DNA of 64,000 bases from Nitrospira sp. KM1 (lineage in GTDB: Bacteria > Nitrospirota > Nitrospiria > Nitrospirales > Nitrospiraceae). Below, one piece after another: positions 1-8,372 of the stretch. Below the pieces are notes generated by a model. It saw only the letters and a list, made by a program, of their open reading frames with translations. It was not told the origin of the DNA and searched no databases. The stretch covers positions 4,393,501 through 4,457,500 of the forward strand of contig NZ_AP022671.1 of assembly GCF_011405515.1 (NCBI RefSeq). Direction: 5' to 3'. The first letter of the stretch is position 1. Each line of letters starts with the position of its first letter. Both the position numbers and the translations under genes were made by a program.

Positions 1-1421
1 GCAGCAGCATCAGCGTCGGTACCAGCAGTCTTCCCGCGAACTTTGCCGGCGGGACGGGCATCGTCAATATCTCCAATGGTGGCACCATCAATGGGACGGT
101 CTTTATCGGACAAGCCTTCAATACCACGGGATATCTCAACATCACCACCGGGGGACGCCTAACGCGTGGCGGGAGTCTGGGTGATCTGTTGAATTCCAAC
201 GGCATCGTGACCGTCGATGGAGTGGGCTCGCAGTGGGCGTCCACAAGTGGCAGTATCACTGTTGCCCAAAGAGGAAACGGCCTCTTGAAAATCCTTAATG
301 GCGCGACGGTCTCTAGTTCGGGCGCGGGCGTCGGCCGGTACACGACTGGCACAGGCCGCGTCATTCTGGATGGGCCGGGCTCGTCGTGGACCATGGGCAT
401 CGGCGGCTTGCAGGTGGGCACCGGAATGGCCGGCGGTCCAGGCCCCGGAGGGGTGGGGCTGGTGACGGTCACAAATGGCGCAACCATGACGAATCAGGGC
501 GAGGCGATTTTGGGGTACACCCTCCCCGCGACCGGCACGGTGATGGTCAACGGCACCGGCTCGACATTTACCAGTGCGTTCGACCTCTACATTGGTCGGG
601 ATGGGGCCGGTCGCGTCAGCATCACTGATGGTGCGAAGTTCCAGGGCGGGCCGGTCAACATCAATAGCCAATCTCTTCTGACGGTGGATGTCGGGACGGG
701 CAGTTCCGTCGTCAGCACCGCTCCCTTCGTGCTGCCACAGCTCAATAATAACGGGACGATCCGCACGGTCGCGAAGGCGACGGCAGCTAACGGGACCTAC
801 ACGCCGATTGTCACCTCCGGTGCCTGGGACGGCACTGGAAAAGTGCAGGCAGTCGGTGGCGTGTGGAACAATGCAACCCATACCATGACCGTTTCCACTG
901 CCGCGACCGGACAAGCCGGCATCGCCACGACGATTGACCGCTCGGTGACACAGCGCATTCTCATCACCGATGGCGCCACCGGCAAGCAAGTCGGCGCGAG
1001 CTTTCAAGCGGCGATTGCCCCGGCGAATCTCAGCTTGACGGCCTCGCTGATGAACAATGGGCAGTTGAGTCTGCTGCAGGGATTACTCGATCCTGGTAAA
1101 GCCATCTTAAGCGGATGGGATTTTTCAGCGACCGGCTACACGGCAGGAGATCCGGTCTATCTCTCGCTCCAGATCGGTGCGGACCAGAAGTTCTATGACC
1201 TCGATGTGTGGCACTACGATGGGACGAGTTGGGCGAAATATCTCAACACCGATCTGGCTTATGACAACACCTTCGCGAGCTTCGTCGCGACCGGCTTTAG
1301 CGGGTACGCGATCAGCGGTCTTGCCCCGGTGCCCGTGCCGGCAGCCATGTGGCTGTTCGGCAGCGGCATGGTGACTGTCATCGGATTGGCTCGACGGAGA
1401 ATGTCGTTCGCAAAGGCATGA
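1..1421 (+). CDS. Secreted repeat protein with VPLPA-CTERM tail (5' end outside window)
   Basis: The reading frame is open from base 3 with no stop, so the gene starts before the window and the TTG at 189 is not its start. The visible part holds repeats of the kind GxVxVxGxGSxW (about bases 201-236, 354-390 and 534-570), each followed by a stretch like xLxIxNGAxV. That pattern is the T5SS/PEP-CTERM-associated repeat known from autotransporter passengers and sorting-tail proteins, and predicts a beta-helix. A more ordinary beta domain follows. The C-terminus has PVPVPAAMWLFGSG, a hydrophobic stretch and ARRR, which is the VPLPA-CTERM signal read by exosortase D. It is expected to be exported by Sec, cleaved at the tail and placed at the cell surface. 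The sorting tail is certain by eye; the binding target is unknown. Confidence 0.85.
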   Translation, partial: SSISVGTSSLPANFAGGTGIVNISNGGTINGTVFIGQAFNTTGYLNITTGGRLTRGGSLGDLLNSNGIVTVDGVGSQWASTSGSITVAQRGNGLLKILNGATVSSSGAGVGRYTTGTGRVILDGPGSSWTMGIGGLQVGTGMAGGPGPGGVGLVTVTNGATMTNQGEAILGYTLPATGTVMVNGTGSTFTSAFDLYIGRDGAGRVSITDGAKFQGGPVNINSQSLLTVDVGTGSSVVSTAPFVLPQLNNNGTIRTVAKATAANGTYTPIVTSGAWDGTGKVQAVGGVWNNATHTMTVSTAATGQAGIATTIDRSVTQRILITDGATGKQVGASFQAAIAPANLSLTASLMNNGQLSLLQGLLDPGKAILSGWDFSATGYTAGDPVYLSLQIGADQKFYDLDVWHYDGTSWAKYLNTDLAYDNTFASFVATGFSGYAISGLAPVPVPAAMWLFGSGMVTVIGLARRRMSFAKA

Positions 1422-1496
1422 CGAGGATAGGTAGCATTTCATTGATCAGAGTATACGAAGTATAGGCAATCTGTGTTCGACAGAAAGAGGTTTGGT

Positions 1497-2381
1497 ATGT
1501 CGCTCAAACATGTCTGGCTTGTTCTCGTGGGTGTGTTGGCCACCATTCCAGTTACCGATGTGAAGTCCGTCCTGGCAGCAACCATGTACGCCGTCACCGA
1601 CGGCTGTGGACGGAACGCATGCGTCCCTGCAGCCAACGGTGTCGGCCGGCTCTTGGCCATCGACACGGTCACAGGAGTCCAAACGGTCATCAGTAACGAC
1701 CTTGGGACCGGCCCCTTGCAATCTTTGGCTGCCATGCCGTCCGGGCTCATGTATTCCGTCTCGCTCACGGGCCTGCTGATTGCGATCGATCCATTCACCG
1801 GCACCGCCACGAATACGGGGACCCGCCTTATCACGCCGGCGCCCCTCTATGCCCTGGCCGCGAATGCCAATGGGGAGTTGTATGGATTGGCCGGAGATGG
1901 ACTGGCGGGGACGCCTCAGCTCTACAAGATCAATCCCGCCACCGGGGCGACCTTAATCGGCGATTTGGGAGCCGGTAGGGGCGGCGCGGCTATGGATTTT
2001 TCACCTGACGGCACGTTGTATGTGGCGAGCGGCAATCGACTGGTGACCGTCAATACGGCAACCGGAGCAGCCAGTGCGCCCATCGGCCCGTTTCCCGATT
2101 GCTGCGGGCCCTATAGCAGCATTGCATTTGATTCGACCGGAACCCTCTGGGCCTCCTGGGAAAACGATGGCCGTGTCACAGACGTCGCGCCGCCGTATCC
2201 CGCTAGCGGCCGGTTATTTACGCTGAATGCGTCCACGAGCGCACAGACGTTGATGTTCGATAGCGGGTTGAACCCCACCATCACCGGCATCGAATTCCTT
2301 GCGCCCGTTCCCATTCCCGCGGCGGTCTGGTTATTCGGGAGCGGCCTCGCAGCGATAGCTGGTTTCGCGAGGCGAACTTGA
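1497..2381 (+). CDS. Beta-propeller-like secreted protein with VPLPA-CTERM tail
   Basis: The ATG at 1497 is preceded by AGAAAGAGG at a good distance, which is better than the in-frame GTG at 1473. The protein (294 aa) starts with a signal peptide (MSLKHVWLVLVGVLAT, about residues 1-28). The body has several repeats in the style of SMP-30/DUF4394 or NHL propellers: 'LxSLAAMPSGLMYSV', 'LYALAANANGELYGL', 'AMDFSPDGTLYVA' and 'SIAFDSTGTLWAS', each pairing a Gly-Thr-Leu-Tyr/Trp strand with a following 'TVNTATGA'-like strand. The end is GIEFLAPVPIPAAVWLFGSG plus hydrophobic segment and ARRT, the exosortase D sorting signal. It is a paralogue of the gene at 3449-4339 and of the decayed copy at 4445-4634. 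Ligand unknown. Confidence 0.9.
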   Translation: MSLKHVWLVLVGVLATIPVTDVKSVLAATMYAVTDGCGRNACVPAANGVGRLLAIDTVTGVQTVISNDLGTGPLQSLAAMPSGLMYSVSLTGLLIAIDPFTGTATNTGTRLITPAPLYALAANANGELYGLAGDGLAGTPQLYKINPATGATLIGDLGAGRGGAAMDFSPDGTLYVASGNRLVTVNTATGAASAPIGPFPDCCGPYSSIAFDSTGTLWASWENDGRVTDVAPPYPASGRLFTLNASTSAQTLMFDSGLNPTITGIEFLAPVPIPAAVWLFGSGLAAIAGFARRT

Positions 2382-2443
2382 CCACCGGAGTTTTCACATC
2401 TATCTCGCCCGCTCCGCTTGCTTTCGGTGTGCGTGGCATAGCA

Positions 2444-2554
2444 TATCCCGCGCCCGTGCCGGTCCCGGCCGCTATCAGGCTCTTCGCCGGCGGTTTGGCC
2501 GTGATCGCGGGACAAGCGCGACGAAGATTCCTGACAGTGAATGACCGGCCATGA
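2444..2554 (+). pseudogene. Decayed VPLPA-CTERM tail, remnant 1
   Basis: In one frame these bases read YPAPVPVPAAIRLFAGG, then LAVIAGQARRR and a stop at 2552. This is the sorting tail with damaged positions: W to R and FGSG to FAGG. The frame is open back to 2378, overlapping the stop of the preceding gene, but the 20 or so residues before the tail resemble no secreted domain and have no signal peptide. It reads as the 3' stub of a lost gene and not as a functional protein. Confidence 0.65.
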
Positions 2555-2617
2555 CTGTGTGCCGTGGTAAGGAGTCGGCAATTTTGCAAATGACCCGCGT
2601 CAACTTGGAGAGTAGTC

Positions 2618-2848
2618 ATGGCACAAGCGGCCACCCAGAGCACCGCTAAATTGATAGCTGTTTTTGTTGAAGCCCATTCGACCTTGGAAGCGTATTTAGG
2701 ACAAGGCGCCGTACGTGAATCTGAGCTACGGTCTCTCGCCCTCACCATCTCGGCTCTTCAAGTCTTTCTTGCGAAATGGAACCGGATTCGAGCCGGTGGA
2801 ACCATGATAGATACAGCTGTTAGTTTCTTGCTCAAGTCCTTGCAGTAG
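2618..2848 (+). CDS. Small hypothetical protein
   Basis: A 76-residue open frame starting with ATG and preceded by TTGGAGAG at 2606-2613. The protein is mostly predicted helix (for example SELRSLALTISALQVFLAKW) with no signal peptide, no Cys and no recognisable domain. It sits alone between decayed sorting-tail fragments. I do not recognise it. Existence is supported only by the ribosome site and the soluble amphipathic character. Confidence 0.45.
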   Translation: MAQAATQSTAKLIAVFVEAHSTLEAYLGQGAVRESELRSLALTISALQVFLAKWNRIRAGGTMIDTAVSFLLKSLQ

Positions 2849-3314
2849 AGTGAATCCTTAAAGAGAGAATCGATCAGAACTGTTCGTCACCACTCAATGT
2901 AAATTATTCGTCAAGGCGCCGCAGATCGCTTGACGAAATAGCCGCTATTCTTTACAAGGGTCGTAAAACTGCAAACATTGTTCTCCGCACGTAGGGCGTG
3001 TGGTGTCGATGGGGCGATCGACACTGCAGGGCGAGTCCGACGTTGAAGGAAAACCGTCGGTGTTCCGTATGCGAATCACGCGTGCGGTGCCGCTGGTGTT
3101 GGTCTGGTGCGCAGGCACCGGATGATTTTATCAAGGACTCGGACATGCCGCCCAATCCTCGGACCGCCGCTCCGCCTTCAGAACCAAATTCTCTCCAGAA
3201 TAATTGTGCGTTAAGACCGTTTCCTTCCGGCATGCCACACGAACGGGCTTACCCGGTGACATACGACCGACTGTCTGTGCGTCTTCCCTTCTTTCTCACA
3301 TGTAGGAGACTCCA
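2849..3314 (+). other. Intergenic stretch without a supported gene
   Basis: No convincing gene. It contains the direct repeat at 2899-2914 and a short signal-peptide-like reading (MRITRAVPLVLVWCAG from 3069) that stops at once, which may be the 5' scrap of another lost secreted gene. TAGGAGA at 3302-3308 is a ribosome site serving the broken gene at 3315. Confidence 0.5.
2899..2914 (+). promoter_or_regulatory. 11-bp-period direct repeat (GTAAA-N6-GTCAA)
   Basis: GTAAA at 2899-2903 and GTCAA at 2910-2914 are spaced exactly 11 bp. It is one member of a family of like sites in this window and is the weakest of the unmutated-spacing group in its first half. A candidate response-regulator site for the following secreted genes. 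Confidence 0.4.
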
Positions 3315-3397
3315 ATGAGACATGGTCTGCGGAGCGTTGCCTCTTCGGGAGCGGTCTGGCGGCGATGGTCGGGTTTGCGCGCGGGAGAGCCGCATAG
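3315..3397 (+). pseudogene. Gene collapsed to start codon plus VPLPA-CTERM tail, remnant 2
   Basis: A ribosome site (TAGGAGA, 3302-3308) and ATG (3315) are followed within about 20 bases by the end of a sorting tail in another frame: CLFGSGLAAMVGFARGRAA and stop at 3395. The flanking bases still resemble the codons for PAAVW. The simplest reading is an internal deletion that removed nearly the whole body of a secreted protein and joined its 5' end out of frame to its 3' end. Confidence 0.65.
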
Positions 3398-3448
3398 GTC
3401 CAGAGGGAATCAGCCTTTGAGACGCCAATTTTACGAAGGAGACTGTAC

Positions 3449-4339
3449 ATGAGGAGAGCAGGGTTTGCAGCTGTTCTGATGAGTGTATCGTTGGTTGGTT
3501 CGTTGGTCGCCGTAACTCCGGCAGCGGCCGACATGATCGGCCTCCAATTCTTCAAGGACAATTTCCAGATCAACTCGATCAACACGACGACCGGAGCCCA
3601 GACGGCGATCGGCAGTACGGGGATTGACAGGTTGAATTCACTCGCCGCGACGCCATCCGGAGAACTGTATTCCGTTGGAGGCCCAAACATATCCGATCAA
3701 AGCCATCTGGTCAGGATTGATCCGCTGACCGGAGCGGGAACGGACCTGGGCGCGATCACCTATGACATTGCTCCGCCGACAGTCGGTGGTGTGTCAGTCG
3801 GGGTAACGGGATTGGCCGCTGATGCATCCGGGAACTTGATTGCCACCATCTTCAGCTCACAATCTCTCTATAGCATCAACCCCACCACCCTCCAGGCAAC
3901 TCAACTGACTGCCTCTAATGGCGTCTCAACCAACATCGTGGGACTCGATTTTTCGCCGACCGGAGTCTTGTATGGAACGACACTCGTCAGTCGAGGGTTG
4001 GTCACGATCGACCCCACCACCTGGCAAGCCACACGCGTTAGCCCCGCATCATCCGCTTTCCCAAATATTCAAAGCATCGCCTTTAGCCCCGACGGGACGC
4101 TGTGGGGGATCGGCGATTCCATGGGCGACATCAGTGGGTCTGGTCGAATCTACACGATCGATCCGATAACAGGCATTGCAACACTTAAGTTCGGTTTGGG
4201 GCTGAGCAACGATTTCCGCGGCATCGAATTTCTCGCGCCTGTTCCGATTCCCCCTGCTGTGTGGTTGTTTGGAAGCGGTCTGGCGGCAGTAGTGGGCTGT
4301 GCCCGTCGTAAGATGGCCGATGACGCATCCATTATATAG
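3449..4339 (+). CDS. Beta-propeller-like secreted protein with VPLPA-CTERM tail
   Basis: The ATG follows AAGGAG (3436-3441) at good spacing. The 296-aa product has a signal peptide ending near AAA at residues 25-27. Repeated strands such as LNSLAATPSGELYSV, VGLDFSPTGVLYGT and SIAFSPDGTLWGI alternate with INTTTGA, INPTTLQ and IDPTTWQ, which fits a six-bladed-type propeller of the DUF4394/SMP-30 style. The end is GIEFLAPVPIPPAVWLFGSG, hydrophobic segment and ARRK. It is a clear paralogue of 1497-2381, sharing the GIEFLAPVPIP junction. It is predicted to be exported, processed by exosortase D and surface attached. Function of the propeller is not inferable. Confidence 0.9.
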   Translation: MRRAGFAAVLMSVSLVGSLVAVTPAAADMIGLQFFKDNFQINSINTTTGAQTAIGSTGIDRLNSLAATPSGELYSVGGPNISDQSHLVRIDPLTGAGTDLGAITYDIAPPTVGGVSVGVTGLAADASGNLIATIFSSQSLYSINPTTLQATQLTASNGVSTNIVGLDFSPTGVLYGTTLVSRGLVTIDPTTWQATRVSPASSAFPNIQSIAFSPDGTLWGIGDSMGDISGSGRIYTIDPITGIATLKFGLGLSNDFRGIEFLAPVPIPPAVWLFGSGLAAVVGCARRKMADDASII

Positions 4340-4444
4340 GGCACTTTCAATCGGATCGACAATCGGCAACAAAAATACTGAGGCAATCGTTCATTTACAA
4401 GTACTTAGGGGGATTGGAGTGAATTTTTCAGGAAAATTCATTTC

Positions 4445-4634
4445 GACAATACCACCACAGGAGCGGAGACCTCTACCGGCTCTATGGATTTAACCATTCA
4501 GCTCCTTGGCGGCATCGGCTACGGATCCCAATTTAGGTGGCATTGAATTTGTCGCGGCCGTTCCTGTGCCGGCCGCGGTATGGCTCTTCGGCAGCGGATT
4601 GGCCGCCATCGTCGGCTTGGCGCGGCGGAAGGGC
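4445..4634 (+). pseudogene. Decayed propeller/VPLPA-CTERM gene, remnant 3
   Basis: From 4445 one frame reads DNTTTGAETSTGSMDL, matching the INTTTGAQTAIGS strand of the gene just upstream. After a frame change, from about 4518, it reads DPNLGGIEFVAAVPVPAAVW, then LFGSGLAAIVGLARRK. The middle of the protein is missing and the frames differ, so this is a deleted and frameshifted third copy of the propeller family. The tail itself is perfectly preserved, so the loss is recent or the tail was refreshed by recombination. Confidence 0.7.
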
Positions 4635-4714
4635 ATCTTAGCGCAGGTGGTATGTAGTCAGGTCTTTTTTACAACCTGTGACTTGGGACTTGTCGTTCCA
4701 AGAAAGGAGTGCCA

Positions 4715-5572
4715 ATGCGAAAGGGCGTGCTTATATTATCCGCTGTGATGTGCGGTGTGATCATCCAACCCGGAGTGAGCCTGGCGGAGTCGGTATTCAC
4801 CGTCAGCACGGCGACGAAGGATGCATTCCTAGCCAACGGTTCATTGTTCAATGCGGGACCTCCGCCGACTGGTAATCCCGTCTGCAGTACGAATTGCGCA
4901 AATCTGAACTTCGGCGGAGCAGGCACGCTGGCGATTGCGCCGGCGTCTTCTGACAAAGGACAGTTCGACAGTGTCGTGCAATGGGATACTGCCGGCGCCG
5001 TGACGCAATTCAATACCGCATTCGGTGCCGGCAATTGGCAGATCACCAATGTGTCGCTGAACCTGGCGAGCAACTTTGGTGATCAGGGGGAGCAGCCGAA
5101 TAACGGCATCTTCAATACCATCAACAACGGCCAATTCAACGTCCAGTGGATCTCGAACGACACCTGGATAGAAGGTACTGGGAGCGGCATGGGGACCAAT
5201 CCTGGAAGTCCGCCGAGTGTTACCTTCGGGAACAAGGCCACCACGTTGTTGACCGGCACGTCCGCGAATCTCGGCACCTTCGCGTACGCACCGCCTGGAG
5301 ACGGTGTGTATCGCTCCTATAGTTTGTCGCTTGATCCCAACTTGTTGAGCGACATTACCGGTGGCAACCTGGCTTCGCTGTTCTTCACTGCAGCGGATGA
5401 TCAGGTCGGCTATCTCTTCAATTCAAAGACATTTGCGGGCAATAGTCCGCAGTTCATCATCACGGCCGATGTGACGCCGGTTCCGGTTCCTGCAGCTGTA
5501 TGGCTGTTCGGGAGCGGACTTGCGGCGATGGTGGGGTTTGCAAGGAGAAATGTGAATCGCATGGCCGCGTAG
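4715..5572 (+). CDS. Secreted protein with VPLPA-CTERM tail
   Basis: ATG at 4715 is chosen over the GTG at 4709 because AGAAAGGAG (4701-4709) sits just ahead of it. The 285-aa product has a signal peptide (MRKGVLILSAVMCGVII, cleavage near SLAES). The body is Asn/Gly-rich and beta-like, with two Cys close together (CSTNC) and the phrase WISNDTWIEGTGSG, which resembles the DNRLRE/CBM96-type beta-sandwich where such a Trp-Gly-Gly strand is typical. The end is VTPVPVPAAVWLFGSG, hydrophobic stretch, ARRN. Neighbours are other sorting-tail genes. Assigned as an exosortase D substrate; domain identity is tentative. Confidence 0.85.
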   Translation: MRKGVLILSAVMCGVIIQPGVSLAESVFTVSTATKDAFLANGSLFNAGPPPTGNPVCSTNCANLNFGGAGTLAIAPASSDKGQFDSVVQWDTAGAVTQFNTAFGAGNWQITNVSLNLASNFGDQGEQPNNGIFNTINNGQFNVQWISNDTWIEGTGSGMGTNPGSPPSVTFGNKATTLLTGTSANLGTFAYAPPGDGVYRSYSLSLDPNLLSDITGGNLASLFFTAADDQVGYLFNSKTFAGNSPQFIITADVTPVPVPAAVWLFGSGLAAMVGFARRNVNRMAA

Positions 5573-5578
5573 GAGAGC

Positions 5579-5608
5579 GGGGGCGGTCGCCGGCAGGCGG
5601 CCGTCCCC
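5579..5608 (+). terminator. Strong hairpin after secreted-protein gene
   Basis: A 13-pair stem (two G-U wobbles) with a GGCA loop, beginning seven bases after the stop codon. No T tract follows, so it may stabilise the 3' end instead of terminating. Confidence 0.45.
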
Positions 5609-5685
5609 ATCCGTACCAATGGCCGCATGAATAGGTTCCCTAGCACGAGCATCTCACATCAACGAAATCAAGTGGGTCATCGATC

Positions 5686-7077
5686 ATGATGTCACTCGGG
5701 CGACCTTCCAAACTCGTACTCGTAGTTGGCCTCACGATGGCCGTCGGTCTCCCATTGTTGGAGGCTAGCTCTCAGATAGCACCGCCCTTTAAAGCTCAGG
5801 ACCCTGGTCCGCGGCAGACTCCAAGCAAGAGTGGAACCTCTTTCAAAGATCTGACGCCTACTCAACATCAGCTGTTTATCGACGGCCATCACGTGTTCAA
5901 CGAGGCGGCTTCTGTCCGGGGGACTCTGCCCGCTACGCGTCCAGGACTGGGGCCGCGGTTCAACCTTGACAGCTGTGGCGGATGCCATACCCATCCGCAT
6001 CTGGGTGGCACCAGTCCAAAGCTCAATCCCCAAGTGGAGCTGGCCACGAGAGAAGGTGCCGCCAATGAGATCCCGTCATTCATCACGGCGGACGGACCGG
6101 TCCGCGAGGTACGCTTTAAATTCAAACAAGACGGCTCGCGGGATGACGGGGTTCAAGCGCTCTTTACAATCAGCGGCCGCTCCGACGCGCCGGGCTGTTT
6201 CCTGCAGCAGCCGAATTTCAAGCGAGCGGCGGCATTGAATAATCTGAGCTTCCGCATTCCGACTCCCATGTTCGGCGCGGGACTGATCGAAGCAATCGAT
6301 GACGACACGATTCTCGCCAACATTCATGCCGACGGCGCAAAGAAGTTCTCGTCGGGCATTCGCGGTCGTGCCAACGGGGCCGGCCGTCCGAACATCGACG
6401 AGAACGATCGTACGATCTCGCGGTTCGGGTGGAAGGCGCAAATCAAATCCTTGGAGCTCTTCGTCGCACAGGCCTTTAACGTCGAACAGGGAATTACCAA
6501 CGACCTGTATCCTCAAGAGATCGAAGAATCGGCATCCTGCCGTTTCAACATGACGCCGGAAAGCACAATGCACCTCGATGCGGTGGTTCCTTTCGATGTG
6601 CTCAGCGATGTGGTGAAGGCGACACGGTTCGTCCAGTTCCTCGCGCCGCCAGAGCCATTACCGGACAACGAATCGATCATCAGGGGAAGGACGCTGTTCG
6701 GAGAGGTCGGTTGTGCGCTCTGCCACACGCCGATGCTGCGGACCGGCAACGCAACGCATGCTTTTTTGCGCGACCAGGAGGTCAAACTCTACTCCGATCT
6801 GGTGCTCCACAATATGGGCCCCGGCTTGGCCGACGACATCAACCAGGGGAGGGCGCAGGGCGATGAATTCCGCACCGCACCGCTGTGGGGACTGAGCGAT
6901 CGGTTTTTCCTCCTGCACGACGGACGAACGAAGGATTTGCTCGAAGCGATCAAGGCCCATGCGAGTCGTGGAGATTGGCGCTATCCCCCCTCTGAAGCCA
7001 ATGATGTCATTGTACGATTCGACCGGTTAACGGAAATCGACAAGCAGCATGTCTTGAACTTCCTCCGCGGGTTGTAG
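5686..7077 (+). CDS. Di-haem oxidoreductase-like cytochrome c (DUF1111/DHOR type)
   Basis: A 463-aa product with an N-terminal signal sequence and two c-type haem sites: CGGCH near residue 100 and CALCH near residue 345. The layout fits the di-haem oxidoredictase family (PF06537, formerly DUF1111), which is related to di-haem peroxidases such as MauG: long N-terminal domain carrying haem 1, then FGEVGCALCHTPML and a C-terminal segment ending LLHDGRTKDLLEAIKAH, with a conserved DGRA/T-type turn. It should act in the periplasm. The natural substrate of most members is unknown. It lies alone between sorting-tail genes, without an obvious redox partner. The start is the first of two adjacent ATGs; the ribosome site is weak. 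Confidence 0.85.
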   Translation: MMSLGRPSKLVLVVGLTMAVGLPLLEASSQIAPPFKAQDPGPRQTPSKSGTSFKDLTPTQHQLFIDGHHVFNEAASVRGTLPATRPGLGPRFNLDSCGGCHTHPHLGGTSPKLNPQVELATREGAANEIPSFITADGPVREVRFKFKQDGSRDDGVQALFTISGRSDAPGCFLQQPNFKRAAALNNLSFRIPTPMFGAGLIEAIDDDTILANIHADGAKKFSSGIRGRANGAGRPNIDENDRTISRFGWKAQIKSLELFVAQAFNVEQGITNDLYPQEIEESASCRFNMTPESTMHLDAVVPFDVLSDVVKATRFVQFLAPPEPLPDNESIIRGRTLFGEVGCALCHTPMLRTGNATHAFLRDQEVKLYSDLVLHNMGPGLADDINQGRAQGDEFRTAPLWGLSDRFFLLHDGRTKDLLEAIKAHASRGDWRYPPSEANDVIVRFDRLTEIDKQHVLNFLRGL

Positions 7078-7490
7078 AATCGTTCGGCCGGCTTTCGTTC
7101 TCTTACCTGGAGCTCTGTGCCGTTTGCGAAATGGTGTGAATGGCTCAGTGCGGCACCCTCTCCACGCTATCGGGGGACTCTTCTCGGATCTGACCGATGT
7201 TTTCCGAGCGTGGGCTCCCCCAGGGTATATTCCGTTTGTCATAAATACATGACACGTGCAGTGGACGACGACTGCAGACGGCTCTTCCGTTAATTCTTTG
7301 TCAAACGTGAGATGTCCTGCTTGACCAGCCAACGGACATTCCCATAGGGTCAGGCCATCGCTCTTGAAGGATCATGATTGATTCATCCGATGGTTGACCG
7401 TGTGGGGGCGACACAGGGGTTGCCGGCGGCGTTCTCTTGGTGTGACTTGCGCGGTCGTGTAGAGGGGGCAAGTAATTAGGAGGAGGTGCG
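7078..7490 (+). other. Intergenic stretch upstream of paired sorting-tail genes
   Basis: No gene is supported. It carries the direct repeat at 7289-7304, a TAGGGT element at 7345-7350 and the ribosome site GGAGGAGG just before 7491. Confidence 0.5.
7289..7304 (+). promoter_or_regulatory. 11-bp-period direct repeat (GTTAA-N6-GTCAA)
   Basis: GTTAA at 7289-7293 and GTCAA at 7300-7304. A good match to the family, about 190 bp ahead of the 7491/8369 gene pair, with TAGGGT 56 bp downstream of the first half-site. Confidence 0.5.
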
Positions 7491-8372
7491 ATGCAATCAT
7501 CGATTCATACGAAGATCGGCGGGTTGCCTGTGCTTCTGCTCTCGGTGATGGTTGCTGCCGGGCTCAGCCCAACAACCGCGTCAGCTGTTACGGTGACGCT
7601 CGGGGCAGGGAAAGCATCAACGATTTTTGAAAATCAGCCTGACAACAGCATCGGACGAGGGCCGGGCGTTTTTGCCGGAGGCGACAGCAACGGCTCGCCC
7701 CGGCGCGGACTCATTGATTTCAATGTCGCCGCCAATATTCCCGTGGGGGCGATAATTACGAGCGCTCAACTCAGTTTATATTTGGGGGCCGTGGGTGTGT
7801 CGGACACCGGAACTCCCGATTCCGTCTCGAGAATGGTGGAACTGCACCGGCTCGTCGGTGACTGGGCTCACGGACCGACAGGATTGGGAGTGGTCTCCAT
7901 TGATGGAACCGATCAGGGATATCCTGCCGTCCCTCCCAGCCCTACCTGGAATGAACGGCGGTATCAGCAGAATCAGCCCTGGTCGACACCAGGAGGAGAC
8001 TTCAAGCCGGCGGCGAGTGCGACGACGCTCGTGGGGCAGCAACTCAACACCGCATACACCTGGTTATCGACACCGGATTTGGTGGCGGATGTGCAATTCA
8101 TGCTTGATCAACCGTCGTTGGGTTTTGGTTGGATGATTGTGAATCCGGATGAACGGGTCTCAGGATCGTACCGTGCGTTTTACACCAAGGATTGGACCGA
8201 TCCGCTCATGAGGCCTCAATTGCTCCTCACGTACGAACTGGCGCCTGTTCCCGTGCCGGCTGCCGTGTGGTTGTTCGGCAGCGGCCTTCTCGCCGTTGCT
8301 GGGATCTTCCGCCGCTCGTCTTCGCGGCATGACGCGAGTTCGACATTGTCCGCACGGGAGGTCGACCGATGA
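7491..8372 (+). CDS. DNRLRE-like secreted protein with VPLPA-CTERM tail
   Basis: ATG follows TAGGAGGAGG. The 293-aa product has a signal peptide to about residue 32. The body fits the DNRLRE/CBM96 beta-sandwich seen in many surface proteins: ATIF-type first strand, RRGLIDFNVAANIPVGAIIT, ARLSLY-like 'AQLSLYLG', VELHRLVGDW, a central PTWNERRYQ and a final MRPQLLLTYE. Such modules usually serve carbohydrate or cell-surface binding. The C-terminus is APVPVPAAVWLFGSG, hydrophobic segment, FRRSS. It overlaps the next gene by four bases (ATGA), so the two paralogues are translationally coupled. Confidence 0.9.
   Translation: MQSSIHTKIGGLPVLLLSVMVAAGLSPTTASAVTVTLGAGKASTIFENQPDNSIGRGPGVFAGGDSNGSPRRGLIDFNVAANIPVGAIITSAQLSLYLGAVGVSDTGTPDSVSRMVELHRLVGDWAHGPTGLGVVSIDGTDQGYPAVPPSPTWNERRYQQNQPWSTPGGDFKPAASATTLVGQQLNTAYTWLSTPDLVADVQFMLDQPSLGFGWMIVNPDERVSGSYRAFYTKDWTDPLMRPQLLLTYELAPVPVPAAVWLFGSGLLAVAGIFRRSSSRHDASSTLSAREVDR

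Noticed and set aside
159-1007. Long minus-strand open frame opposite the first gene
   Set aside because: Antisense shadow of a repeat-rich, GC-rich gene; the product has no domain, signal or ribosome site.
1451-1466. GTATAC-G-AAGTATAG as a third molybdate operator
   Set aside because: The half-sites resemble the operator at 27165 but the spacing is 1 and not 11, and the neighbour gene is unrelated to molybdate.
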